From: Mycolicibacterium peregrinum
GTDB taxonomy: Bacteria; Actinomycetota; Actinomycetes; Mycobacteriales; Mycobacteriaceae
Length of the DNA: 64,000 bases
NCBI RefSeq assembly: GCF_002102345.1
Contig: NZ_LQPP01000018.1
Span: forward strand, 248,001 to 312,000
Reading direction: 5' to 3'
Within the stretch, counting starts at the first letter, position 1; each line of letters begins with the position of its first letter. The notes below the pieces were generated by a model. The model was not told the DNA's origin, made no database searches, and worked only from the letters and a program-made list of their open reading frames with translations. Both the position numbers and the translations under genes were made by a program. Below are positions 1 through 8,974 of the stretch, in pieces.

Positions 1-1592
1 GAACCGCCCCTGGAGTACGGCGAGCGCTGACACGCCGGGGCATATACGGCCACGGGGTTTCGCTTGCCCTTGAGGGCCAGCCCGGGACGGGCCTCGAAAT
101 GACCTTGGTCCCTGGTGAGTTGACTCAACGTCGCACCCGTGAGCAGCACGGTGTCGCCGGTCTGGCGGGTCGCGGTCTCCACCCGGGAGGCGATGTTCAC
201 CGCGTCACCGATCACGGAGAACTCCAAACGTCCTGCGCCACCGACATTTCCGGCCACCACCGGTCCGGAGTTCAGTCCCACGCCCACCGACAGCGTGCCG
301 CTGAACTCGTCGTGCACGGCGGCGGCGATCTGCAGCGCCGCACCCAGGGCGTCGTCAGCGTGCCGGTCCTGGTGCCGGGGCGCACCGAAGACGGCCATCA
401 GGCCGTCGCCCGCGTACTTGTCCACATGACCGCCGTGATCGTGCACGATCGGGACGATTCGCTCGAACAGCCGGTTGAGCGTCGTGACCACCTCGGTGGG
501 CTGCAACTGCTCGGCAAGCGTGGTGAATCCGCGGACGTCGACGAACATCAGCGTGACGTCCACCTCCTGGGCTTCCACCGATCCGGCGGCGCACAGAATG
601 TGTTCGGCCACATCGCGATCCACATAGGTGCCGAAGGTATGCCGGATGCGCTCGCGTTCGGCCAGGCCCGCCGTCATCGTGTTGAAACCGGCTTGTAGGC
701 GCCCGATCTCGCTGGCGTCGTCGACCTCGACCCGCGCACCGAAATCACCGGCCTGTACCTGGGCCAGGGCCCGGCGCAGCGCGGTGACCCGTTCGGTGAC
801 CGAGCGGATGGCGATCAGGATCGCGAACAGCCCGACCACGATTGCCACCGCCACCAGGATCAGGATCGCCGCGAAGGTGCGTTGGGCGCGGAAACCGACG
901 TCGGCCAGATAGCCCACCGCCAACACCGCGACACCGAACAGCGGAACCCCGGTCGCCAGCAGCCAGGCCATCATCAGCCTGCGCCCGATCGTCGGCCCGA
1001 ACCGTCGGTCCGGGGTGGCGCCGTCGAGGGCACGAGCCGATACCGGCCGCATGACCCGCTCGACGATCAGATACCAAACTGCGCTCGTCGAGATACCGCC
1101 CAGCGCCACGACACTGAAGATGTACACCGCGGTGGACACCTGCTGACTGAGCGCCAGCGACCCGAAGATCACCGCGCCGACACCCCACACCGCAGCCGAC
1201 AGTCGTACCGCCTCCCCGGAGGCGCCCAGCGTCATCCGCTGCTCCTTCGGGGTGGGCGCCCGGCCCTCGCTGAGCCAGGCGGTGCCTGCGGCGAACCGGT
1301 GGCGCCGGACCCGCATCATCACCGGGACCGCGACGGCCAGGAATACGACCAGCACGGTGCCGCCGCGCATCAGCAGGCGTTGGGTGTCGGCCGGGCTCAA
1401 CACGATGGGAGCAGCGAAGGCCAGGAAGGCGCCGACGATCCCGCCGCCACCGGCGCCGACCACGGCCGCACTGAGCACCCAGCGCTTGAAGGTCTGATCC
1501 CGAAGTTCGGCCCCGGCGTCGCGGGGGATGACGTCGGAGGCGACAGCGACGGGGGCCCTGAGGTGGGCCAGGCCGTTCACGGTGGCGTCCAT
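1..1592 (-). CDS. Membrane-bound class III adenylate cyclase with HAMP domain (3' end cut by window edge)
   Basis: Converts ATP to cAMP at the inner face of the membrane. The reading frame starts at an ATG at 1590-1592 and stays open to base 1, so only the last few residues are missing; about 530 residues are visible. The N-terminal half has about six hydrophobic segments, followed by a HAMP linker (about residues 280-335) and a cyclase domain (about 350-515). Catalytic signatures visible: the metal-binding FVDVRGF block, the KYAGDG block with the lysine expected for adenine selection, and IGDAVNIASR, carrying the purine-selecting Asp and the transition-state Asn and Arg. This layout matches the mycobacterial Rv1318c/Rv1319c/Rv1320c/Rv3645 cyclases (family knowledge). 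It is divergent from a universal stress protein gene across 153 bases. No long antisense frame looks better coded. Confidence 0.9.
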   Translation of the reverse strand, partial: MDATVNGLAHLRAPVAVASDVIPRDAGAELRDQTFKRWVLSAAVVGAGGGGIVGAFLAFAAPIVLSPADTQRLLMRGGTVLVVFLAVAVPVMMRVRRHRFAAGTAWLSEGRAPTPKEQRMTLGASGEAVRLSAAVWGVGAVIFGSLALSQQVSTAVYIFSVVALGGISTSAVWYLIVERVMRPVSARALDGATPDRRFGPTIGRRLMMAWLLATGVPLFGVAVLAVGYLADVGFRAQRTFAAILILVAVAIVVGLFAILIAIRSVTERVTALRRALAQVQAGDFGARVEVDDASEIGRLQAGFNTMTAGLAERERIRHTFGTYVDRDVAEHILCAAGSVEAQEVDVTLMFVDVRGFTTLAEQLQPTEVVTTLNRLFERIVPIVHDHGGHVDKYAGDGLMAVFGAPRHQDRHADDALGAALQIAAAVHDEFSGTLSVGVGLNSGPVVAGNVGGAGRLEFSVIGDAVNIASRVETATRQTGDTVLLTGATLSQLTRDQGHFEARPGLALKGKRNPVAVYAPACQRSPYSRGG

Positions 1593-1745
1593 GAGCTGAG
1601 CTTGCGCGCGTAACCAGAGCGGCCGATAGCGTAGTCGGCTACCTGCTTTCCGGTCGGTGTGCAAACCCGATGGGTACTCCCACCGCCCTCTAGTCTGGGA
1701 TCGGAGGCACGAACCGGACCGCACGAACGGAGCAAGGGGACCCAC

Positions 1746-2573
1746 ATGAAGGTAGTGCTCGGGTATGACGGGTCGCTGGCGGCCAACTCGGCGATCAACA
1801 GCGGTGCTGCGCTGTTCCCGGCAGCCGATGCGGTGGTCGTCTATCTGTGCACGCCACCGTTCGGCAGCAAGGGACTGCGGGCCCGGCTGCGGCACTCGGC
1901 ACGCAATGTCGACGAGCTGATCGATCTCGTCGACAGTGAAAGCGAGGGTGAGGCTGCGCGACTGGTCGACACCGGCGTGATCCTCGCCCGGGCCGCCGGC
2001 TGGAATCCCGAGGCGTTGGTCAAGCGGACCTGGGCGGGAGAGGGGCTCGGGCTGGCGCGGGTGGCCGAACAACTCGAGCCCGACGTGCTGATCGTCGGCG
2101 CCCGCGGCGCAGGTGCGAGCGACTCGAAGCTGGGCAGCGTCTCGGATCTGGTGGTGCACCACGCACCCCGTGCGGTGCTCGTGGTGTCGCAGAACATGAT
2201 CTCGGCCGAATACGAGGCGGTGGCCGACGGCCCGGTCGTGGTCGGAGTCGACGGCTCCAAGGGTTCCGACCGGGCGCTGGCCGCGGCCGGCGCGCTGTTC
2301 CCCGACCGAGAGGTGGTCTCGGTCGGGGTGGACGACGGCGGCGCGGTCGACGTGGCTGCCGCCCAACCCGGGCACCGCGTGCCCAGGTTCCGCGGATCAG
2401 GTGCCGGCGCCACCGCCGACGCGCTCGTGGCTTTTGCCGAAGATCAGCGGGCAAGCGTCGTGGTGGTGGGCTCGCGCGGACGGTCCGCACTGAAGAAGGT
2501 GCTGTTGGGCAGCGTCGCTGCGGCGACGCTGCAGCGCACGTACCGGCCGGTGCTGGTGGTGCCGGGAGGCTAG
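1746..2573 (+). CDS. Universal stress protein, two tandem Usp domains
   Basis: 275-residue cytoplasmic protein with two Usp domains (about 1-145 and 148-275), the usual mycobacterial tandem form. Domain 2 carries the ATP-binding pattern G-2x-G-9x-G-S (VVGSRGRSALKKVLLGS); domain 1 has a near copy (VGARGAG...LGS) with one residue fewer between the glycines, so nucleotide binding there is less certain. The ATG at 1746 is chosen because AAGGGGA lies 6-10 bases upstream and the protein then begins with the typical MKVVLGYDGS; the frame is open further upstream but without Usp-like sequence. Family members act in stress and dormancy responses. It is divergent from the adenylate cyclase; I see no clear DosR box. 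Confidence 0.92.
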   Translation: MKVVLGYDGSLAANSAINSGAALFPAADAVVVYLCTPPFGSKGLRARLRHSARNVDELIDLVDSESEGEAARLVDTGVILARAAGWNPEALVKRTWAGEGLGLARVAEQLEPDVLIVGARGAGASDSKLGSVSDLVVHHAPRAVLVVSQNMISAEYEAVADGPVVVGVDGSKGSDRALAAAGALFPDREVVSVGVDDGGAVDVAAAQPGHRVPRFRGSGAGATADALVAFAEDQRASVVVVGSRGRSALKKVLLGSVAAATLQRTYRPVLVVPGG

Positions 2574-2586
2574 GAGCCGTACCTGC

Positions 2587-3327
2587 TCATCCGGCTGTCT
2601 TGCCTGCGTCGACGATGTAGACCGCACCGTGCACGGCGGCCGCGTCGTCACTGGCCAGGAACGCGATGGTCTTGGCCACATCGGCCACGTCCATCATTCC
2701 GCGGGGCGCAGCGATCCTCATGATGAGATTCCAGTCGGCGTCCTCTGGTGCGGCGAACTCGGTGGTCTGTGGAGTGAGCATGCCGCCCGGGCACACCGCG
2801 TTGACGCGGAGGCGCTCCGAGGTGAACTCGATGGCCAGGGCGCGGGTGAGTCCGACGAGACCGTGCTTGGCGGCGCAGTACCCGGCCGAGTAGACCTCGC
2901 CTTCGATGCCCGCGATCGACGCGACATTGACGATGTTGCCGCCGGCCTCGAGCAGATGTGGCAGCGCCGCCCGGCACAGGAAGAACGGGCCATTCAGGTT
3001 CACCGCGAGATCTTTGTCCCAGTCCTCGTCGGTCACCGACACCGTGTGGCGCATCTGGTGGAATCCCGCGACGTTGATCAGTGCGTCGAGACGGCCGAAC
3101 TTCTCGACGCACTGGGCCACCGCGTCCCGGCAGGCTTCCGAGGAGGAGATGTCCACCGAGGCGTATGCGCCTCCGGGCACATCCTCGAACACCGTGGCCA
3201 TCCGTTCGGCGTCGCGGGCCACCCCGAACACCTTCGCGCCGCGTGCGGCGAACAACTGGGCCACTGCCGCGCCGAGTCCCGATGAGGCACCGGTGACGAG
3301 CGCGACCTTTCCATCCAGAGCAGTCAT
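2587..3327 (-). CDS. SDR family NAD(P)-dependent oxidoreductase
   Basis: 246-residue classical short-chain dehydrogenase. Visible motifs: cofactor-binding TGASSGLG at residues 12-19, NVAG near 85-90, the catalytic serine in NVASIAGIEG, and the YCAAK active-site pair about 13 residues later. The ATG at 3325-3327 lies only three bases beyond the stop of the ABC ATPase gene, so it is very probably the last gene of the transporter operon and may act on the imported compound (inference). Nothing in the sequence fixes the substrate. It is convergent with the universal stress gene, leaving 13 bases between stops. Confidence 0.88.
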   Translation of the reverse strand: MTALDGKVALVTGASSGLGAAVAQLFAARGAKVFGVARDAERMATVFEDVPGGAYASVDISSSEACRDAVAQCVEKFGRLDALINVAGFHQMRHTVSVTDEDWDKDLAVNLNGPFFLCRAALPHLLEAGGNIVNVASIAGIEGEVYSAGYCAAKHGLVGLTRALAIEFTSERLRVNAVCPGGMLTPQTTEFAAPEDADWNLIMRIAAPRGMMDVADVAKTIAFLASDDAAAVHGAVYIVDAGKTAG

Positions 3328-3330
3328 GGC

Positions 3331-4905
3331 TCACACCTTCTCACGCGGCCTGGCGGGCGGAACCGCGGCCAGCAGGGTCCGGGTGTAGGCGTGCTGTGGT
3401 GCCCTGAACAAATCGGCGGCCGGGCCGTACTCGACCACCTCGCCGGCCCGCATCACGAGCACGTCGTGGCACATCCGGTGCACCACAGCCAGGTCGTGCG
3501 CGATGAACAGATAGGTCAGACCCAACTCACGCTGCAGCTCGGACAGTAGGTCGAGCACCCGTGACTGCACCGACACGTCCAGCGATGCGGTGGACTCGTC
3601 GAGGATGAGCACCTCGGGCTCGGTGGCCAGTGCGCGGGCGATGCTGACTCGCTGGCGCTGTCCACCGGACAGCTCATGTGGATAGCGGGACGCGAAATCT
3701 GTTGGTAGTCCGACGAGTTCGAGGAGCTCTGCCACCCGCGCGGAGCGGGCCCGCCGCCCTGCCGCCAATCGGTGCACCCGCAGCGGCTCACCGATCGCCG
3801 AGCTCACCCGGGCCCGTGGATCAAGTGAGGCGAACGGGTCCTGGAAGACCAGGCTGATCCGTCGGCGCAACTCGCGCCCGCCGGCCAGAACGTCGTCGCC
3901 GGCCAGCGTCGCCGTGCCCGCCGACGGTGCGGTCAGCCCGGTCAGTGCGGCGGCCACCGTCGACTTGCCCGAGCCCGATTCGCCCACGATCCCCAGCGTC
4001 GTCGCCCGGCGGATCTCGAACGACACGTCCTTGACCGCCTGCACCCCGCCGTAGCGCACCTCAAGTCCCTTGGTCTGCAACAGAACCGGTGTGCCGTCGG
4101 CGGCGGGTTCGGGTCCGGGGCCGTCCACCAGGGGGCGGGCCGCCAACAACTCGCGGGTGTAGGCGTGCTGCGGATGATCGAAGACATCGAGGATCGGCGC
4201 CTGCTCGACAGCTTCGCCGTCACGCAGCACCGTCACCGCATCGGCCACCTGACCGATCACCCCGAGATCGTGGCTGATCCACACCACCGCGGTGCCGAAA
4301 TCCCGCTGCAGATCCGCTATCAGTTCGATGATCTGGGCCTGGGTGGTCACATCGAGGGCGGTCGTGGGTTCGTCAGCGATGAGCAGTTCCGGATCGCAGG
4401 CCAGCGCGATCGCGATCATCACCCGCTGTCGTTGCCCGCCGGACAGCTGATGCGGGTAGGCATCGAGGCGGTCCTGGGGGAGTCCGACGGCATCGAGCAG
4501 CTCGCCGGCGCGGACACGGGACTGACGGCGGGTCATCTTGCGATGTGTCTCAAGGGTTTCGGTGATCTGGCGTGCCAGAGTCAGCAGGGGGTTCAGCGAC
4601 GTTCCGGGGTCCTGGAAGACGAATCCGATCCGGCTTCCGTGCACGGCCCGCAGGGCCCGGGCCGAGGCCCCGACCAATTGGGTGCCACCGGTCAGCGTGC
4701 TGCTCCCGGCGACCACCGCGCCCGGTGCGTCCAACAGACCGGTGGCGGCCAGCACTGTCATCGACTTGCCGGACCCGGATTCTCCGACGATGCCGACGGT
4801 CTGCTCACGGTGCACGTCGAACGACACACCACGCACGATCTCGCGGCGGCCGATCGCGACCCGGAGATCGCTGACTTCCAGTACCGGTGAGGTCGGTGAA
4901 GTCAC
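3331..4905 (-). CDS. Dipeptide/oligopeptide/nickel-type ABC transporter, fused double ATP-binding protein
   Basis: 524-residue cytoplasmic protein joining two ATPase domains that are separate DppD- and DppF-like proteins in many bacteria. Half 1 has Walker A GESGSGKS (41-48), signature LSGGQRQRV and Walker B LLIADEPTT; half 2 repeats GESGSGKS, LSGGQRQRVSIA and VLILDESTAS. Both halves end with the C-terminal extension typical of peptide importers (YTRELLAARP, YTRTLLAAVPP). The GTG at 4903-4905 is chosen because it overlaps the stop of the upstream permease gene as GTGA, indicating translational coupling, and the ABC fold starts eight residues later. It powers the two permeases just upstream. 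Confidence 0.93.
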   Translation of the reverse strand: MTSPTSPVLEVSDLRVAIGRREIVRGVSFDVHREQTVGIVGESGSGKSMTVLAATGLLDAPGAVVAGSSTLTGGTQLVGASARALRAVHGSRIGFVFQDPGTSLNPLLTLARQITETLETHRKMTRRQSRVRAGELLDAVGLPQDRLDAYPHQLSGGQRQRVMIAIALACDPELLIADEPTTALDVTTQAQIIELIADLQRDFGTAVVWISHDLGVIGQVADAVTVLRDGEAVEQAPILDVFDHPQHAYTRELLAARPLVDGPGPEPAADGTPVLLQTKGLEVRYGGVQAVKDVSFEIRRATTLGIVGESGSGKSTVAAALTGLTAPSAGTATLAGDDVLAGGRELRRRISLVFQDPFASLDPRARVSSAIGEPLRVHRLAAGRRARSARVAELLELVGLPTDFASRYPHELSGGQRQRVSIARALATEPEVLILDESTASLDVSVQSRVLDLLSELQRELGLTYLFIAHDLAVVHRMCHDVLVMRAGEVVEYGPAADLFRAPQHAYTRTLLAAVPPARPREKV

Positions 4906-5783
4906 TGTCGCCCCGCCCTTCTCGCTTCGATGGACGTTCGTTGTTTGGGGTCGAGAACATCTCGAAGGCCGTCGCCGAAAAGGTTGAACGCCAACACCAT
5001 CACGAAGATCGCCGCACCCGGGAACACCGCCATCCACCAGGCCAGCGTGACGAATCCCTGGGCGTCGAAGATCATCCGGCCCAGCGACGGCTGCGGTGGC
5101 TGGATACCCAATCCCAGGAACGACAGCGCGGCCTCCGCCAGGATCGCGAACGCCAGCGACAGCGACAGCTGAACGATCAACGGCCCGGCGATATTCGGCA
5201 GGATGTGCCGAATCAGGATGTAGCCGTCTCCGGTACCCATACTCCGCGACACCGCGACGAACGGTTCCACCCGCACGCCCAGCGCCGACGCCCGGGCCAC
5301 GCGGGCGAAGATGGGGATGTAGACGATTCCGATGGCCAGCATGGTGGTGGTGATGCCCGGGCCGAGAACCGCCACGATCGCCAGGGCGAGCAGCAATACC
5401 GGAAACGCGAACATCACATCGACGACGCGCATGACCACGGTGTCGATCCAGCCTCCGCGGTAACCGGCGAGGACGCCGATCAGCACGCCGATCACCGCGG
5501 CCAGCGTCACCGACACCACCGCGACCCGCAGCGAAGCCGCAATCGCGACCAGTACCCGCGAGAACACGTCGCGGCCGAGCTCATCGGTGCCGAACCAGTG
5601 TGCGGTGGCGGGGCCCTGCAATGCGCTGGGCACGTCGATGTCGTTGATGCCGTACGGCGCGATCCAGGAGGCGGCGACGGCGACGATCAGCACGGCGAGC
5701 AGTACCGCGGCGCTGATCGCCGTCACCGGATTGGACAGCAGCAGTCGCCACGATGCGACGCGGGAATCCTGGGTTTGGGTCAT
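4902..5783 (-). CDS. ABC transporter permease, DppC-like
   Basis: 293-residue inner-membrane permease with about six membrane segments and the binding-protein-dependent transport signature with its EAALSFLGLG coupling region near residue 220. The start is the ATG at 5781-5783, which overlaps the stop of the upstream permease as ATGA; a longer open frame exists upstream but lies inside that gene and is not membrane-like. The first 50 residues (MTQTQDSRVASWRLLLSNP...) match the N-terminal extension usual for DppC/OppC proteins. It pairs with the DppB-like permease to form the channel. Confidence 0.93.
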   Translation of the reverse strand: MTQTQDSRVASWRLLLSNPVTAISAAVLLAVLIVAVAASWIAPYGINDIDVPSALQGPATAHWFGTDELGRDVFSRVLVAIAASLRVAVVSVTLAAVIGVLIGVLAGYRGGWIDTVVMRVVDVMFAFPVLLLALAIVAVLGPGITTTMLAIGIVYIPIFARVARASALGVRVEPFVAVSRSMGTGDGYILIRHILPNIAGPLIVQLSLSLAFAILAEAALSFLGLGIQPPQPSLGRMIFDAQGFVTLAWWMAVFPGAAIFVMVLAFNLFGDGLRDVLDPKQRTSIEARRAGRQ

Positions 5784-6766
5784 GACAGCCGGATCCTCGG
5801 GTCGACGATCGCATACAGCACATCCACCAGCAGATTGATCAGGAGGAACAGCACCGCGATCAACAGCACCGCCCCCTGGATCACCGGATAATCTCGGGCG
5901 GCAACCGAATTGAAGACCAGCCGACCCAGGCCCGGCCAGGCGAACACGACTTCGACCACGATCACCCCACCCAGGATCGTGGCCAACTGGATTCCGGTGA
6001 TGGTCAACACCGGCAGCAGCGCGTTGCGCACGATGTGGCGGAAGGTTACGACCGGTGGGGGCAGCCCCTTTGACCGCGCGGTCCGCACGTATCCCATGGC
6101 GGCGACCTCCAGCACCGCCGAGCGCACATACCGGGTCATGATCGCCCCGGCCACCAGGCCCACGGTCAGCCCGGGAAGGATGATGTGGCGCAGCCAGCCG
6201 CCCGGATCTGCAAGCAATGGGCGGTATCCCGAGGTGGGCAACCACCCCAGTGTCGAGGCGAAGAGCCCGATCAGCAGGATGCCCAGCCAGAAATCCGGGA
6301 CCGAGACGCCGAATTGGCTGGCGACCCGCACGATTCCGTCGCTGAGCCGACCTTCCCGCAGCGCCGAGAAGATCCCGGCGGGCAGCGCGATCACCAGGGC
6401 GATGAGGATCCCCACCACGCCGAGGGACAAAGTGGCCGGCAGCCGGTCGAGCAGGGTCAGGGTGACCGGGTCACCGTTACGGAAACTGACGCCGAGATCG
6501 CCGGTCAGCGCAGAGCCGAGATAGGAGAAGAACTGCTCGACGATGGGCCGGTCCATGCCGCTTGCGGCGCGCAGCGCATCGTAGGCCTGCGGGGTGTAGC
6601 GGGTGCCGAGCGCGATCCGGACCGGATCGCCGGGCACCAGATGGACCAAGGCAAATACCACGATCAGCACGCCGATGAGCACCACCGCCGAGTACAGCAG
6701 CCGTCGGGCCAGGAACTCCGCGATCGGGTGGTTGGCACGGGCCTTGTTGAAAGCTGTCAGATTCAC
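5780..6766 (-). CDS. ABC transporter permease, DppB-like
   Basis: 328-residue inner-membrane permease. The N-terminal membrane segment followed by FALVHLVPGDPVRIALG is the DppB/OppB hallmark, and about five further membrane segments end in LLVDVLYAIVDPRIRL. The start is the GTG at 6764-6766, coupled as GTGA to the stop of the binding-protein gene. With the DppC-like partner it should form the pathway for a peptide, nickel complex or similar small cationic solute; the exact substrate is not readable from sequence. Confidence 0.93.
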   Translation of the reverse strand: MNLTAFNKARANHPIAEFLARRLLYSAVVLIGVLIVVFALVHLVPGDPVRIALGTRYTPQAYDALRAASGMDRPIVEQFFSYLGSALTGDLGVSFRNGDPVTLTLLDRLPATLSLGVVGILIALVIALPAGIFSALREGRLSDGIVRVASQFGVSVPDFWLGILLIGLFASTLGWLPTSGYRPLLADPGGWLRHIILPGLTVGLVAGAIMTRYVRSAVLEVAAMGYVRTARSKGLPPPVVTFRHIVRNALLPVLTITGIQLATILGGVIVVEVVFAWPGLGRLVFNSVAARDYPVIQGAVLLIAVLFLLINLLVDVLYAIVDPRIRLS

Positions 6767-8304
6767 CGGGTTTCACCTCGGTCCAGGTCGGCAGTGCGGA
6801 ACCGGACGGCACCGTCGCGGCGCACCTGATACCCCGACAGGTTGTTGGCCCAGGCCTGGATCACCGACGGGTTGTACAGGTAGATGTAGCTGGCCTCGTC
6901 GGCGATCCGGGTTGCGGCCTTGGCGTAGAGATCTTTTCGTTTGGCAGCATCGGTTTCGGTGCGGCCGGCGTCCAGTAGCCGGTCGACCTCGGGGTCGGAG
7001 AACTTCTGGGCGTTGCTGGTGCCGTTCGTGTGGTGCTGGGCGTAGTAAAAGTCGTCGGGGTCGATGTTTCCCAGCCAGCCCATCATCAACATGTCGAAGT
7101 GTCCGGTGTTCTGTTCGTCGAGCCACGTGGCGAAGTCCACGGTGCGAATGTTGACCGTGATGCCAAGGGGCGCAAGGTTGTCGGCGATGATCTGGGCGGC
7201 CGTCACCGTCTCGGGGTACTCGCTGGTGACCAGCATGTCCAGGTCGTGCGGCGCGGCACCGGCTTCGGCGAGGAGCTTTCGCGCTTCTTCGACGGAGTAG
7301 CGGTAGCGGTGGTAATCGGTGAACCACGGGCTGCCCTGCGGGATCGCCAGCTGGTTGGTGGCGGCAGTGCGATAACTGGTCGCCGTGGAGATCGCGTCGC
7401 GGTCGATGCCGTACGCGATGGCCTGCCGCACCCGCGGGTCGTTCCACGGTGCGCGGGCCTCGTTGAGTGCGAGGTACCAGTAATCGTTGCCCGGCGTCAC
7501 GGCCAGTGTCAGCGAATCGTCGTCACGCAGCTGGGCGACGCGCTGTGGCGGTACCGAATCCGTCCAGTCGACCTCGCCGGCCTGCAGCGCCGACAAGGCC
7601 GTCGTCGGCTCGGAGATGAACCGGAACGTCACCCCCGAAATCGGGGGAGGGCCGCCCCAGTAGTGCGGGTTGGCCTTCAGCGTGATGGAGTCACCGCTGC
7701 GGCGTCCGGCGAAGGAGAACGGACCGGTGCCGACGGGATGGGTCGCGATCTGGCCGCTCTCGACATTGGCCCGCTGCACGATCGCCATGCCCTTGAACCC
7801 GCCGAGATTGGTCAGCAGATTCGGTGTGGGCCGGCGGACCGTGATCCGCACGGTCGTGGGATCGAGCGCGGTGACACCGCTGACGGCGCTGAACTTGTCG
7901 ACGTTGGTCAGCTGCTCGTCGATGATGCGCCGGTACGAATACACCACGTCATCGGCGGTCAGCGGGGTGCCGTCGTGCCAGCGGACGCCATCGCGCAGGT
8001 GAAAGGTCCAGACCAGTTGGTCGTCGCTGACATCCCAGGACCGGGCCAGCGCGGGACGCATCTGCAGGTTCTCGTCCGGTTCGACCAGCGTGTCGAACAC
8101 GTTCTCCAGCACCTCGAACGAGAAGTAGGCACTGGTGCGGTGCGGGTCGAGTTGATCGGGTTCCCCCGCGATGGCCGCGACGAGATTGCCCGCCGATTCG
8201 TCGCCGAGGTCCACCCGGCTGCCGGTGGAACAGGCCGCCGAGCAGGCAGCCAGCACGAATACCAGGACTGCTGCCAACGTTTTCACCGCTGGTCGTGTGG
8301 TCAC
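6763..8304 (-). CDS. ABC transporter substrate-binding lipoprotein (SBP family 5, DppA/OppA-like)
   Basis: 513-residue extracytoplasmic solute-binding protein and first gene of the transporter operon. The N-terminus has a positive start, a hydrophobic core and a lipobox around residues 17-25 (LAACSAAC), so it is likely lipid-anchored. The mature part shows family 5 features: LVWTFHLRDGVRWHDGTPLTADDV, the YYLALNE-like strand and DPRVRQAIAYGIDRDAI. The start is a GTG at 8302-8304 with GGAGA upstream. Gene order binding protein, permease, permease, double ATPase is standard. A 14-bp palindrome lies in the upstream region shared with the next, divergent gene. Confidence 0.93.
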   Translation of the reverse strand: MTTRPAVKTLAAVLVFVLAACSAACSTGSRVDLGDESAGNLVAAIAGEPDQLDPHRTSAYFSFEVLENVFDTLVEPDENLQMRPALARSWDVSDDQLVWTFHLRDGVRWHDGTPLTADDVVYSYRRIIDEQLTNVDKFSAVSGVTALDPTTVRITVRRPTPNLLTNLGGFKGMAIVQRANVESGQIATHPVGTGPFSFAGRRSGDSITLKANPHYWGGPPPISGVTFRFISEPTTALSALQAGEVDWTDSVPPQRVAQLRDDDSLTLAVTPGNDYWYLALNEARAPWNDPRVRQAIAYGIDRDAISTATSYRTAATNQLAIPQGSPWFTDYHRYRYSVEEARKLLAEAGAAPHDLDMLVTSEYPETVTAAQIIADNLAPLGITVNIRTVDFATWLDEQNTGHFDMLMMGWLGNIDPDDFYYAQHHTNGTSNAQKFSDPEVDRLLDAGRTETDAAKRKDLYAKAATRIADEASYIYLYNPSVIQAWANNLSGYQVRRDGAVRFRTADLDRGETR

Positions 8305-8381
8305 GATTTCTCCAGGATCACCGCGGGCGATCCGCCAGTGCGCTCACCCGCTGGGGCCGTCAGGCAGGTCCAGATTGACGC

Positions 8382-8395
8382 GTATGGGCCCATAC
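8382..8395. promoter_or_regulatory. Perfect 14-bp palindrome between divergent genes
   Basis: GTATGGGCCCATAC reads identically on both strands. It sits 78 bases before the ABC binding-protein start and 40 bases before the start of the secreted-protein gene, a position suited to an operator for either promoter. No regulator gene is adjacent, so the binding protein is unknown. Confidence 0.4.
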
Positions 8396-8434
8396 CGGTG
8401 ACGACGCTGATGAAGACTGCGATACTCACCCATT

Positions 8435-8974
8435 GTGACCTTCAAGCGCACGGCGGCCGCGACCGCCCTGATGTCGACCCTGGGAATCGGACTCAGCCTG
8501 GGGGTTGCAGCTCCTGCACAGGCCGAGCCGCTCATGCAGGGCATCTACAACTACACGCAGGAGGGCATCGCGCACGAGTCCTGGTCGGTCTGGCCGTCCT
8601 GTGTCCCGACCGTAGGAGATCTGCGCGAGCCGCTGGAGTTGGCGGTGGCGTGCCGGCTGCACGTGGAAACCACCCGCGGCACCAAGGGCGGCGATGCCCG
8701 GCTGACGGGCGGACAGTGGGTCTATTCAACTGCGGTGCTCGAGGGCATCAAGTGCTCGGATGGCAGTTGGGCGCCGACCAACGAGACCTACAAATTCGAC
8801 GACATCGCACTCACCGGCACCCGCAGCGTTGCGAACAACGAGGCATGTGGCGGCACGTTGGCGCCGGCCATCCATACCTTTCCATTCACCTTGAAATACG
8901 ATCGGCCGCTGCAGATTCCGGTCGACATCTATCCGCTGAACTGTCAGACCTGGGGCCTGCGCTTGTGCATGTGA
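8435..8974 (+). CDS. Small secreted protein of unknown function
   Basis: 179 residues with a clear Sec signal peptide (basic MTFKR start, hydrophobic core, cleavage expected after AQA near residue 30). The mature region has four to six cysteines, suggesting disulfides outside the membrane, and many short beta-like stretches. I recognise no family; similar small secreted proteins are common and uncharacterised in mycobacteria. The GTG at 8435 is chosen because it begins the signal peptide. Its stop overlaps the start of the next gene (GTGA), so the two are probably translated together and may function together. Confidence 0.75.
   Translation: MTFKRTAAATALMSTLGIGLSLGVAAPAQAEPLMQGIYNYTQEGIAHESWSVWPSCVPTVGDLREPLELAVACRLHVETTRGTKGGDARLTGGQWVYSTAVLEGIKCSDGSWAPTNETYKFDDIALTGTRSVANNEACGGTLAPAIHTFPFTLKYDRPLQIPVDIYPLNCQTWGLRLCM

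Noticed and set aside
99..698. Plus-strand frame of 199 codons at the left end
   Set aside because: Shadow of the adenylate cyclase catalytic domain on the minus strand, where all catalytic motifs are found.
1593..1745. DosR-type box upstream of the universal stress gene
   Set aside because: I looked for a GGGACTT/AAGTCCC-like palindrome and found only weak partial matches.
7030..8970. Upstream extension of the DUF4185 gene to more than 1000 codons
   Set aside because: This part is antisense to the transporter lipoprotein and overlaps the small secreted protein in another frame; homology begins only near 8971.
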